From a virus: a DNA stretch of 63,955 nucleotides. Below the pieces are notes generated by a model. The model was not told where the DNA came from. It did no database searches and saw nothing but the letters and a program-made list of their open reading frames with translations. This document shows, one piece after another, positions 52,613 to 60,591 of this stretch (positions are counted from its first letter, which is position 1; every line of letters begins with the position of its first letter). The stretch lies in the IMG/VR virus record IMGVR_UViG_3300048011_000824, positions 1 to 63,955 of that record. One strand, given 5' to 3'. Both the position numbers and the translations under genes were made by a program.

Positions 52613-53830
52613 TTATCTTTTATATCTATCAAATATACTTTTTAAATGAGGAAACATTTCCAAAGTATTTTGTTTTCTTATTTTATCCATCAACATTGCA
52701 TACTCAACAAACTCGTTTATTAATTGCTGATCATTTAACTCGTCTTTCAACAAGTATTTTATTATTTGGTCTAGTGCTATTTTAATTTTATCACTGCAAA
52801 GAGGTTTTAATTTTTTTAATTTTTCTACTTGTAGTTGTCTGTCTGCTAAAGGTACTAAACTTAAATTGCTTCTTTTAGGTGCAATTGCAGGAAACCAGTG
52901 CATTGAAAAATTTGGATAGTTTTCTAAAACCCATAACAACAAACGATCGAGGGTCAAACAATTATAAGGAGTAACGGTTACGCATACTAAGTTATCGGTA
53001 GTGGTTAAACGAGTATCTACTATTTTTAAATTTTCTTCTATAACTTTCCATTGTGAAGGCCATCTTATAAACTCGTTTTCTTTGCCTAATCCATCAATGC
53101 TTATTTGAAAGTTTACCTCTTTAAAACCATTAAGTATGTTAACAATTCTATCATTCATAAACGACATATTAGTATGCACTAGTAATTTTATATTATTGTT
53201 TGGTAATTTTTCAATAATGTTTTCTAAAAGCAGTAAACATTTTTCGTCATAAAATGGCTCTCCGCCATGTAATTCAATCTGTTCAATGTGTTCAATATGA
53301 TTCCAAATTTGATCAATAAAACTAGTATCTGATTTTCTATTCAATATTGATGTATATATAACCGAATCTTTGTCCGACTGAGACAAGGAGTCAAAATTTT
53401 TCATATACTGAGATTCGATAACAGTGCTATTTTGAGGATGGCACATTAGACATGCTAAATTACATTTTGAAGATAATCTAATTTCCCATTGAACTGGACT
53501 AGTTGGAACCTCCCCATTGTTTTCTTTAGCATAGTCAATTATATGTTGATATTTTTTAAGAAACCGACGATTTGCAGAATTTCGTTTGCTTGTTCCATTG
53601 TTTTTTTCGATATGATTGCATATATCGCAATACGGTTGTGTTTTGTTGTCTAGCATATCTTTTCTAAACTTTTTTAGATTGCTGTGATTCCAAAATTCAT
53701 CGATACTAACATTGTTTAGATTAGGAAGTGCTGGCATGTGTTCATGATAACCTTCGCTGCAAATTTTAAAATCGCCAGTAGGTCTTGTACTAAGATTTAT
53801 AAATGGAAGAACACATACGTTTTTATTCAT
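52613..53830 (-). CDS. Radical SAM protein, class A, reduced Cys domain
   Basis: 405 residues. The N-terminus VCVLPFINLSTRPTGDFKIC shows the class A form (C6, PF for PW), but the CC pair is a single C24, and the later pair is CDIC at 68-71. Hence one of the five usual N-terminal Cys is missing. CNLACLMC is at 123-130 and GGEP (LHGGEPFYDE) at 189-192. FQISIDGLGKENEFIRWP and the tail LEMFPHLKSIFD are intact. Its ATG overlaps the B12-type gene's stop. The auxiliary cluster may be altered or have a different ligand. Confidence 0.84.
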   Translation of the reverse strand: MNKNVCVLPFINLSTRPTGDFKICSEGYHEHMPALPNLNNVSIDEFWNHSNLKKFRKDMLDNKTQPYCDICNHIEKNNGTSKRNSANRRFLKKYQHIIDYAKENNGEVPTSPVQWEIRLSSKCNLACLMCHPQNSTVIESQYMKNFDSLSQSDKDSVIYTSILNRKSDTSFIDQIWNHIEHIEQIELHGGEPFYDEKCLLLLENIIEKLPNNNIKLLVHTNMSFMNDRIVNILNGFKEVNFQISIDGLGKENEFIRWPSQWKVIEENLKIVDTRLTTTDNLVCVTVTPYNCLTLDRLLLWVLENYPNFSMHWFPAIAPKRSNLSLVPLADRQLQVEKLKKLKPLCSDKIKIALDQIIKYLLKDELNDQQLINEFVEYAMLMDKIRKQNTLEMFPHLKSIFDRYKR

Positions 53831-55341
53831 TATACGCTCGGCCCCATTGACCCACCTTCGTTGTAATGATCGTATATATGTTGCACTTGTTGTTTTTGAT
53901 TTGTAATTTTTTCTAGTTCTGCTAGCAAATGATCTGTTGCCTTTTCTACTATAGGATAATCAAGTTCTTTTAATTTGTCTTTTAGCCGTAGCCATCTACG
54001 TATTCTAACTTCTCTAGTGTTGTCTTTGTATACCCAGTGTTTGTTTTGATCCCAAGTTATTCCCATTTCTTTTTGTTTCCAGTATACTGGAGATCCGGGA
54101 ACAATATCCATAGTCGGGCCTAGTGCAACACTTCTAACAAGTTTTTTCTCATTAATCCAATTGTATTTGTCCATCATGTCTAACGTTTTTTGAAATTCTT
54201 TTTCGTCTTCGGTAGGATAGCCAACCATCATAAGCCATGCCATATCTATTCCATACTTTGCACACATACGAAAAGTAAAGTCCATTGCCTCGTCGTTGAA
54301 CATCTTTTTCATGTCATCTCTAACTTTTTCGCTGCCGCTTTCAATGCCAATACTAACGAATCTTAAACCTGCTTCTGCCATTAGTGCATATACTTCTTCG
54401 CCCATTTGGTGTTCTGGTCTAGCAATAAATTGTCCTTGCCAAATTACAGGTTTCATCATGCCTTTGTCTCGATAGTCAATTAATGTAGTGCAAATATCTT
54501 TTAATTGTTTAACACTGCCATTTAATAAACTATCAGTAAAAAGAAATCTTTTACTTCCGTATGCTTGATTTTGTATTTGCATCTCTTTAGCAATACTTGC
54601 TCCGCTACGGTATCTAAACTTTGGCCAAACACTTTGTATATCACAAAAACTACATTTACGAACACATCCCCTTGATCCAGTAATATAAACAAAATCGGTG
54701 CCCATTTTGTTTTCGTCTTTGATGCGTGGGTCGCTCCATGTAGTAGGATATTTGTCTATATGAAAATCGCTGTAGTCGGGAATAGGTATAGTATCTAAGT
54801 CGTCAATTTGTTCAGGTGGATTGCCATTTACACCGGGTACATCAAAATCTCCTTTGAGTATACTTACAATAGCATTTTCACCTTCGCCGACAACGTATGC
54901 ATCTGCTAGTCCTTTTTTGTAAACATTTGGACCTGTGTGTTCTGCAAAGGGTCCTCCAACAACAATCTTTATGTGAGGAAAGTGTTCTCTTATCAATTCG
55001 CACATGCGTATAGTAATCCATTTGCTGCGTTGACTAAAGATGGTCATTCCTATCCACTTTGGATTTTTGTTTCTTATAGTCTCAATCCATCGTAAACTAT
55101 GTTCATGAATTACTTCGTTCCAAAATTCTTTGAATTTGTCTTCGTACCTAAATGTAAGATCTGTATCAAACCACACATTGCCATATGTTTCAGTGTCTAC
55201 ATTTAACCAAAGATCTAGATTTAAATCGTAACAAAACGCACTGAATCCTTGTGCTTCGACTGTTGCTTTTAAAATTGCCGGAGCAGTGATAGGAGCCCTA
55301 AGTTCTAATCTTGGTAATGTTAAAAATACAATATCAACCAT
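53830..55341 (-). CDS. Radical SAM protein with B12-binding-type N-terminus (class E)
   Basis: 503 residues. The N-terminal about 165 residues have the beta-alpha pattern of cobalamin-binding Rossmann domains (VFLTLPRLELRAPITAP, IGMTIFSQRSKWITIRMCEL, KIVVGGPFAEHTG, AYVVGEGENAI). The DxHxxG motif of base-off B12 proteins is absent, which is common in rSAM class B. The rSAM motif CVRKCSFC is at 226-233 after VYITGSRG; IGIESGSEKVRDDMKK and MVGYPTEDEKEF follow. Class B enzymes methylate or rearrange unactivated carbons. It overlaps the QueC-like gene by 8 nt and the class A gene by 1 nt. Confidence 0.86.
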   Translation of the reverse strand: MVDIVFLTLPRLELRAPITAPAILKATVEAQGFSAFCYDLNLDLWLNVDTETYGNVWFDTDLTFRYEDKFKEFWNEVIHEHSLRWIETIRNKNPKWIGMTIFSQRSKWITIRMCELIREHFPHIKIVVGGPFAEHTGPNVYKKGLADAYVVGEGENAIVSILKGDFDVPGVNGNPPEQIDDLDTIPIPDYSDFHIDKYPTTWSDPRIKDENKMGTDFVYITGSRGCVRKCSFCDIQSVWPKFRYRSGASIAKEMQIQNQAYGSKRFLFTDSLLNGSVKQLKDICTTLIDYRDKGMMKPVIWQGQFIARPEHQMGEEVYALMAEAGLRFVSIGIESGSEKVRDDMKKMFNDEAMDFTFRMCAKYGIDMAWLMMVGYPTEDEKEFQKTLDMMDKYNWINEKKLVRSVALGPTMDIVPGSPVYWKQKEMGITWDQNKHWVYKDNTREVRIRRWLRLKDKLKELDYPIVEKATDHLLAELEKITNQKQQVQHIYDHYNEGGSMGPSV

Positions 55342-56020
55342 TGACTTGTTTTAACGCCCATTCTCTTTCTTCGCACCACCAGCACTTGCCACATTCTTTG
55401 GTAAAATTTTCTGTAATTTTTATATCGCCTTCGCACGAACGTGTAAGTGGAAGCAAACTGTTTATTAAGTTATTCTTTTTATATTGATCAACGATTAATC
55501 TTTTATCTACCATTGCCCATGGCACAGTTTCAACAGGTGCTTTGTAAATATTTTTTTCAGTAGGATTGTTTCTTTCCAGCTGCGGATTTTGATCATTGAA
55601 TTTGTTCATTACTTCTTTCGAAGGATTTTTTGTTTTTCCACTAAACAAATGATCTATAACATTATTTACAAACAAAAAACTCATTATATGATTAAAATGC
55701 TTTTCTTTTTTGTTGTCGCTTTCGCATTCGTCTTCGGGAACATTAAAGTAATAATGCTTTCCGAACGTTTCGGCACATTTGAGATCAGATGCAATAAAGT
55801 TTACAACACGTTTGGCATGATCGTAACTCCACGGACGAATAGCAAAACGTGCGCTAATAGGATGTATGATCACATCTAATTGTTGTTCTTTGATTTGTTT
55901 AGCAAGCAGATAGCATAGTATGGAGCTGTCTGCACCGCCCGACATTGAAACACCAATTGCTTTTACTCCGTCTGGAATTTTTAAATTTGCTGTTTGTCCA
56001 AAACTATCAGTAATTTGCAT
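55334..56020 (-). CDS. QueC-like PP-loop ATP pyrophosphatase
   Basis: 228 residues. AIGVSMSGGADSSILCYLL is the PP-loop; TRSCEGDI and CGKCWWCEEREWA the zinc-site region. They align with 35532 over both ends, with a different middle. It is first in a minus-strand operon with a class E and two class A rSAM genes. The start has AGGA 11 nt upstream and an AATAAATA word further up. As for the other copy, no other preQ0 gene is present, so a dedicated amidation or nitrile-type reaction on another substrate is more likely than queuosine synthesis. Confidence 0.75.
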   Translation of the reverse strand: MQITDSFGQTANLKIPDGVKAIGVSMSGGADSSILCYLLAKQIKEQQLDVIIHPISARFAIRPWSYDHAKRVVNFIASDLKCAETFGKHYYFNVPEDECESDNKKEKHFNHIMSFLFVNNVIDHLFSGKTKNPSKEVMNKFNDQNPQLERNNPTEKNIYKAPVETVPWAMVDKRLIVDQYKKNNLINSLLPLTRSCEGDIKITENFTKECGKCWWCEEREWALKQVNG

Positions 56021-56037
56021 TTTAAAATCATCCTAAG

Positions 56038-56058
56038 TTAAATACATACATATTTATT
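56038..56058. promoter_or_regulatory. Possible divergent late-type promoter pair
   Basis: TTAAATAC (plus) at 56038-56045 lies 26 nt before the GTG at 56072. AATAAATA (minus; plus strand TATTTATT 56051-56058) lies 30 nt before the ATG at 56020. Both leave room for a ribosome site, unlike other junctions. Individually weak. Confidence 0.35.
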
Positions 56059-56071
56059 GAGAAAGCTGATT

Positions 56072-57181
56072 GTGTATTTAACAAATGAAACAATAGAAGA
56101 GCTGCATGTAGAAACAACAAACAAGTGCAATGCTGCATGTCCTATGTGTGATAGAAATATTTTTGGTGGCATTGATAAACCAGGAAAAGGATTTTCTGAA
56201 TGGAGTCTTGAAGATATTGACTCGGTTTTTACTGGGCTACCTAATTTAAAATTTGTGTATTTCTGTGGAACACACGGCGATCCCCTAGCATCAAAGCATA
56301 TTTTTGAAGCAATACACGCTGTTAAAAAACTAGGTGCAAGAATAGAAATGTTTACCAACGGTAGTTTAAAAACACAAAACTGGTGGCACAAACTTATAAG
56401 CATACTAGATGAACGTGACAGAATAACTTTTGGAGTTGATGGACTGGAAACAAATCACTTGTATAGACAAAACACTGATATCAATAAAATTGTATCTCAT
56501 ATGAAAATTGCAACTGCTAGCAAAGTAAAAGTGAGATGGGATTTTCTAGCTTTTAAACACAACGAGCACGAATTAGAAAATTGCAAAAAGTTTGCAAAAG
56601 AAATTGGAGTAACAAATTTTAGAGTTAGAAGAACAGCAAGATTTGATCTATATAGTCCTTGGCCTGTTATAAATCAAAACGATAAACTTACTCATTATTT
56701 AGAAATTCCTAGTGATCCTGAGTTAATACATCCTAGTCTCAAAGATTTACAAAGTTTGCAAAACAAAAAAATTAATATGACAAATACGTCTGATCGAGAA
56801 ATAATTATACAAAGAATGAAAAATAGAAAAACTAATTATATGTTAGATTCAGATCCGATTGTTGATAATAACAACTGGAAAATCAATTGCATGTACAAAG
56901 AAGCTAAAAAAATATATGTAAATAGCAGATTGGATGTGTTTCCGTGCAGTTATATAAGCGATTCAAATGAAACATTTAAAGCACTAACTCCTCAAGAATT
57001 AAAATATCCAGAAGGCGAGTTAAATTTAAAAACCAAAACATGGAAAGAAGTTTTAGATCATAAATTTTATGCAAAGGATTTGGTTGAGTCGTTTACAAAC
57101 AACAATATTATACCTAGATGTATAAGAACGTGCGGCGTTGTTGAAAGAATTTATCAACAAAATTTGAGGATAGAAGAATGA
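56072..57181 (+). CDS. Radical SAM protein, class D (tandem copy 1)
   Basis: 369 residues. The start is a GTG chosen because it gives MYLTNETIEELHVETTNKCN, aligning with the ATG start of copy 2 (57747); a TTG at 56057 is less likely. CNAACPMC is at 19-26, then DRNIFGGIDKPGKG. CGTHGDP at about 65-71 stands for GGEP. ITFGVDGLETNHLYRQNTD and RWDFLAFKHNEHE follow. The C-terminal Cys are INCMYKEAKK, PCSY and CIRTCGV; copy 2 has PCCY at the middle position. It shares a 72-bp identical stretch with copy 2. Confidence 0.86.
   Translation: MYLTNETIEELHVETTNKCNAACPMCDRNIFGGIDKPGKGFSEWSLEDIDSVFTGLPNLKFVYFCGTHGDPLASKHIFEAIHAVKKLGARIEMFTNGSLKTQNWWHKLISILDERDRITFGVDGLETNHLYRQNTDINKIVSHMKIATASKVKVRWDFLAFKHNEHELENCKKFAKEIGVTNFRVRRTARFDLYSPWPVINQNDKLTHYLEIPSDPELIHPSLKDLQSLQNKKINMTNTSDREIIIQRMKNRKTNYMLDSDPIVDNNNWKINCMYKEAKKIYVNSRLDVFPCSYISDSNETFKALTPQELKYPEGELNLKTKTWKEVLDHKFYAKDLVESFTNNNIIPRCIRTCGVVERIYQQNLRIEE
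56086..56157 (+). repeat. 72-bp direct repeat, copy 1
   Basis: Identical to 57761-57832, offset 1675 bp. It encodes the N-terminal stretch around the CxxxCxxC motif of two class D rSAM genes. Identity over 72 bp with divergent flanks indicates recent duplication or gene conversion. Confidence 0.95.
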
Positions 57182-57756
57182 TTGTAGCAGGAGACTCAAC
57201 ATATAACGTAAGTAAAGAAATATTTAAACTTTGTCCTGATGCAGTTTTTTGCAGCAGAAAGACTGGGTATAATCTTTTAACAGACAACGGTAAAGAACAA
57301 TTTGCTCAAGAGTGTTTGAATCATAATCATATTTTAATTGTAAGTGCATTAGATGATTTTCATATAATTAAATTATATGATATGGTTTATAAAATGTGTG
57401 TTGAACACGATCACAAACCTCACATAATAACCATAGGCAGCACAATAGATAGATTGGGAAACGGCAACGGTAGATTATACTCTACAGAGAAAAAAGCATT
57501 GAGAGAACATACTATAAATTTAAACTTGCATAGTTCTAAAGTAAATGGTCCAAAAACTACACTTTTGAGTTTTGGCATGTTGGAAAATATGAAGAAAAAA
57601 TTTCCTGATAGACAATGTATTAGTTTAGAATTAGTTGGCAAATACATCAAGTGGATATTAGAACAGCCTAGTCACATTAATATAAATGAAATAAACATAG
57701 ATCCTATGCAAGACATGCATTGGCAAGAAAATGAAATAGACTATAAATGTATATAA
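57178..57756 (+). CDS. Short SDR-like oxidoreductase between two rSAM genes
   Basis: 192 residues, shorter than the usual 250. The N-terminus MIVAGDSTYNVSKEIFK has a Rossmann-like strand with a changed Gly motif. HILIVSALDDF is strand 4, IITIGSTIDR gives the catalytic Ser region and YSTEKKAL the Tyr-x3-Lys, followed by TLLSFGMLENMKKK. It overlaps the rSAM copies on both sides (4 and 10 nt). It could oxidise or reduce the product of the two class D enzymes. The divergent Gly motif leaves cofactor binding uncertain. Confidence 0.62.
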   Translation: MIVAGDSTYNVSKEIFKLCPDAVFCSRKTGYNLLTDNGKEQFAQECLNHNHILIVSALDDFHIIKLYDMVYKMCVEHDHKPHIITIGSTIDRLGNGNGRLYSTEKKALREHTINLNLHSSKVNGPKTTLLSFGMLENMKKKFPDRQCISLELVGKYIKWILEQPSHININEINIDPMQDMHWQENEIDYKCI

Positions 57757-58820
57757 CACCTGAAACAATAGAAGAGCTGCATGTAGAAACAACAAACAAG
57801 TGCAATGCTGCATGTCCTATGTGTGATAGAAACATACATGGAGGACTTGATCGCCCGGGTAGAGGACTTTCTGAATGGACATTAGAAGACATTGATTCAG
57901 TTTTTACTGGACTACCCAATTTAAAATTTGTGTATTTTTGTGGCACACACGGAGAACCGTTGTCTTCTAAATACATCTTTGAAGCAATACAGGCTGCAAA
58001 AAATGTAGGCGCTAAAATAGAAATGTTTACCAACGGCAGTTTAAAAACCGTAGAGTGGTGGAATCGATTGGTGAACATTCTTGATAAAAATGACAGAATA
58101 ACTTTTGGAGTTGATGGAATAGAAACAAATCATTTGTATAGACAAAATACAAACATTGACAGAATATTAGAAAGAATGCAAATATGCTGTGATGGAGAAG
58201 TTAATGTTAGATGGGACTTTTTAGTGTTTAAGCACAATGAACATGAAATGGAAGTGTGCAAACAAAAAGCCCGTCAAATGGGCGTAAGTCATTTTAGATT
58301 TAGACGCACATCGAGATTTGATGTTTTTGATCCTTTTCCAGTGCTTGATAAAGATCTAAATGTTACACATTATCTCGAATCACCAGATAACAAAGAATGG
58401 CAACATCCTGGCACTGCTAAAATGAAAGATATTCTTGTAGAGATTAAACAAATCGGTGACCGCGATATAAATATGACAGGATTTGAATACACAGAAAGAT
58501 CGTTGCCCGAGAACTGGAAAATAAATTGTTTATACCAAGAATCAAAAAAGATTTATGTCAATAATAGATTAGAAGTGTTTCCGTGTTGCTACCTCAGTGA
58601 CGAATTTGAAACATGGAAAACATTGGCAAAAGGGCAGTTGTCTTATCCATTCGGTGAATTGACTTTGAGAGATAAAACATGGAAAGAAGTTTTAGATCAC
58701 AAATATTTTGCAGAAGATTTGGTAAAGTCTTGGCAGCAACAAAATGTGCATCCACGGTGTATACGAACTTGCGGAAAGGTTAGAAGAGAAGCCGAACAAA
58801 ATGTAAACGTTGATATCTAA
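57747..58820 (+). CDS. Radical SAM protein, class D (tandem copy 2)
   Basis: 357 residues. CNAACPMC is at 19-26, then DRNIHGGLDRPGRG; CGTHGEP at about 65-71. ITFGVDGIETNHLYRQNTN and RWDFLVFKHNEHE match copy 1. The C-terminal Cys are INCLYQESKK, PCCYLSD and CIRTCGK. It differs from copy 1 mainly in the 190-250 region. It ends one base before the opposite-strand nitroreductase gene. Together with the SDR between the copies it looks like a unit that duplicated around one oxidoreductase. Confidence 0.86.
   Translation: MYITPETIEELHVETTNKCNAACPMCDRNIHGGLDRPGRGLSEWTLEDIDSVFTGLPNLKFVYFCGTHGEPLSSKYIFEAIQAAKNVGAKIEMFTNGSLKTVEWWNRLVNILDKNDRITFGVDGIETNHLYRQNTNIDRILERMQICCDGEVNVRWDFLVFKHNEHEMEVCKQKARQMGVSHFRFRRTSRFDVFDPFPVLDKDLNVTHYLESPDNKEWQHPGTAKMKDILVEIKQIGDRDINMTGFEYTERSLPENWKINCLYQESKKIYVNNRLEVFPCCYLSDEFETWKTLAKGQLSYPFGELTLRDKTWKEVLDHKYFAEDLVKSWQQQNVHPRCIRTCGKVRREAEQNVNVDI
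57761..57832 (+). repeat. 72-bp direct repeat, copy 2
   Basis: Second copy of the 72-bp exact repeat at 56086-56157, covering the same codons of the downstream rSAM gene. Confidence 0.95.
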
Positions 58821-59417
58821 TTAAATTTGTGAAACTTCGATGTTTTTGTTACATGAATGCACATCTTTTACAATGATGTTGTTTTTAACAACTTCGGTTC
58901 TTTTGTAATTTAAATTAGGCATTCCTATTCCTAGCATTAATACTGGATCGTCAATTTTATTAAATTTATCAAACATTAATTTAATCAAACTTTCGTGTAC
59001 GAAACATTTACAAAATCCAGTTTTATATCCTAAATTGGCAGCAGCTAATCCTGCTGCTCCGCTACTGATGCCTACTGACATTGCAATATCTCTATCTATA
59101 ATCCTCGGATAGTTTACTTGTTGAAACAGCGGATCTGTTACAGATTTATTACTAGTCCATATTAATAATAATGGAGCATTGACTTGTGAATTTCTATCTA
59201 TAGTACCGTTGTCCGAAGGATTGATGGATATGTTATATACAGCGTTGTTGAATTCGAGATCGGTGCTAACATACAAGTTGTAGTAAGCAAGGTTGTTTTT
59301 TGTAGGCATAGTTGTGCAAACGTTAACTATTTCGTCTATGTGTTCTTGAGGTATATCTGTATATTTCCAGTTACGTTGACAACGTTCTACATCTTGTGCT
59401 AATTCTAACATATTCAT
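58821..59417 (-). CDS. Nitroreductase-family FMN oxidoreductase-like protein
   Basis: 198 residues. CQRNWKYTDIPQEHIDEIVN with PTKNNLAYYNLYV gives the N-terminal FMN-contact segment, IAMSVGISSGAAGLAAANLG the central helix, GYKTGFCKCF the following strand and LMLGIGMPN the C-terminal block of nitroreductases. The Arg cluster at the start is reduced to QRN. AAGGAG precedes the ATG. It is a single minus-strand gene between two rSAM units. Nitroreductase-like proteins can dehydrogenate azolines or reduce flavin; it might also serve the halogenase as a flavin reductase, though it is 20 kb away. This role is speculative. Confidence 0.74.
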   Translation of the reverse strand: MNMLELAQDVERCQRNWKYTDIPQEHIDEIVNVCTTMPTKNNLAYYNLYVSTDLEFNNAVYNISINPSDNGTIDRNSQVNAPLLLIWTSNKSVTDPLFQQVNYPRIIDRDIAMSVGISSGAAGLAAANLGYKTGFCKCFVHESLIKLMFDKFNKIDDPVLMLGIGMPNLNYKRTEVVKNNIIVKDVHSCNKNIEVSQI

Positions 59418-59441
59418 TTTGTTCTCCTTAATATTATTTAG

Positions 59442-59469
59442 TTGACTTTTTTTACAAAGGCTATATAAT
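59442..59469 (+). promoter_or_regulatory. Sigma70-type promoter, leaderless position
   Basis: TTGACT at 59442-59447, a 16-bp spacer and TATAAT at 59464-59469. The ATG at 59476 follows 6 nt after the -10, so the message would be leaderless. The -35 lies in the divergent gap. Confidence 0.7.
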
Positions 59470-59475
59470 AGCAGT

Positions 59476-60591
59476 ATGAATGAAGATTTAAAATGGAGTA
59501 ATTATGACTTTACCAAGATACCGTTTGACGACATTGTTCAAGTCGGTCAACGTACTCTTCTTTATAGAGATATTTTTACTGTTAGTTGGTTACTTGGTAG
59601 GTTTTGCAATTATCGTTGCAGCTATTGTTGGCCTTATGCAAGATCCGACCGCAAAGACCACAGACCGACTGAACTCTGCTTACGAACAATAGATGAAATA
59701 AAGCGTCAGGCCCGTGATAACGGTTTTAACAGTTTTCACTTTAGCCTCAGTGGAGGCGAGCCTACTTTCCATCCTGGATACTTGGACATACTAAAACATC
59801 TAGCAAACGATGTAGACAACACCAACTATACTAGTGTGCATATGACATCAAACTGCTCACGCAATATGGCATGGTTTGAGCAATATGTAGAAGCAGTGAA
59901 GCCATTTCATCGCGCCAGCATTACAGCAAGTTTGCACACAGAACATTTAGATACCCCTGAAAAGATGCAGGACTTTGCAGACAAGCTGATCTTCTGCCAA
60001 GAGCATGATGTACAAGTAACTATCAACATGGTTATGGTACCAGACTGGTTTGAGCGTGATTGGGACAACGCATTGTTCTTTCATGAACAGGGTATAAACG
60101 TAACGCTGAAGCCTCAAAGCGACCCTACAGCCAGTCGAGTGGTAGATGGGTATACAGCAGACAACCTAAAACGCTTGCACAACGGTATGCCGCAACGTGC
60201 GTACACAGAACACAAGCGCAAATGGGCAGAACGACCTAAGCCTACATTTGAAATTCCTGCAGGAGTTGACGGGAAACTAGACACAAGTATTCCGTGGCAC
60301 ATGCAAGTAGAGTTTGAAGACAAAGACGGCAAAAAATGGTATATGGATCAAGCGGAGAGATTTAATGCATTTAACTTCAATAAATTCAAAGGCTGGAATT
60401 GCAATGCTGGTTATCAGGGCATTATTATTCGTGAGCCTGACGGCAGTGTTAAGCGAAGTTATAGTTGTCATGATGTACCTTTAGGAAACATTGAAACTGG
60501 GTTTAAACTGTTTGGTGCGCCAGCGCCTTGTATTACTGACAGTTGTGTGAGCAGCGCCGATAGCAAAATACCAAAGAGAAAAGAAATATGA
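59476..60591 (+). CDS. Radical SAM protein, class B (C-terminal SPASM-like)
   Basis: 371 residues. CNYRCSYC is at 44-51 and GGEP at 93-96 (FSLSGGEPTFHP). VTINMVMVPDWFERDW marks the class. An insertion of about 60 residues precedes the C-terminal part (RPKPTFEIPAGVDGK). The Cys set is GWNCNAGY, SYSCHDVPLGN and CITDSCVSSADSK. It is larger than other class B members (298-319 residues) and lacks their C-x-C pair. I recall similar proteins in T4-like marine phages. It overlaps the SDR-like gene downstream by 4 nt. Confidence 0.84.
   Translation: MNEDLKWSNYDFTKIPFDDIVQVGQRTLLYRDIFTVSWLLGRFCNYRCSYCWPYARSDRKDHRPTELCLRTIDEIKRQARDNGFNSFHFSLSGGEPTFHPGYLDILKHLANDVDNTNYTSVHMTSNCSRNMAWFEQYVEAVKPFHRASITASLHTEHLDTPEKMQDFADKLIFCQEHDVQVTINMVMVPDWFERDWDNALFFHEQGINVTLKPQSDPTASRVVDGYTADNLKRLHNGMPQRAYTEHKRKWAERPKPTFEIPAGVDGKLDTSIPWHMQVEFEDKDGKKWYMDQAERFNAFNFNKFKGWNCNAGYQGIIIREPDGSVKRSYSCHDVPLGNIETGFKLFGAPAPCITDSCVSSADSKIPKRKEI

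Noticed and set aside
35532-56020. Phage queuosine/preQ0 DNA modification
   Set aside because: Two QueC-like enzymes are present, but no QueD, QueE, GTP cyclohydrolase or DpdA/TGT-type transferase is visible in the window.
11494-60591. A RiPP (ribosomal peptide) biosynthetic cluster
   Set aside because: rSAM-SPASM, SDR, GT and nitroreductase genes recall RiPP clusters, but I find no precursor peptide with leader and core, no RRE domain, no peptidase and no exporter.
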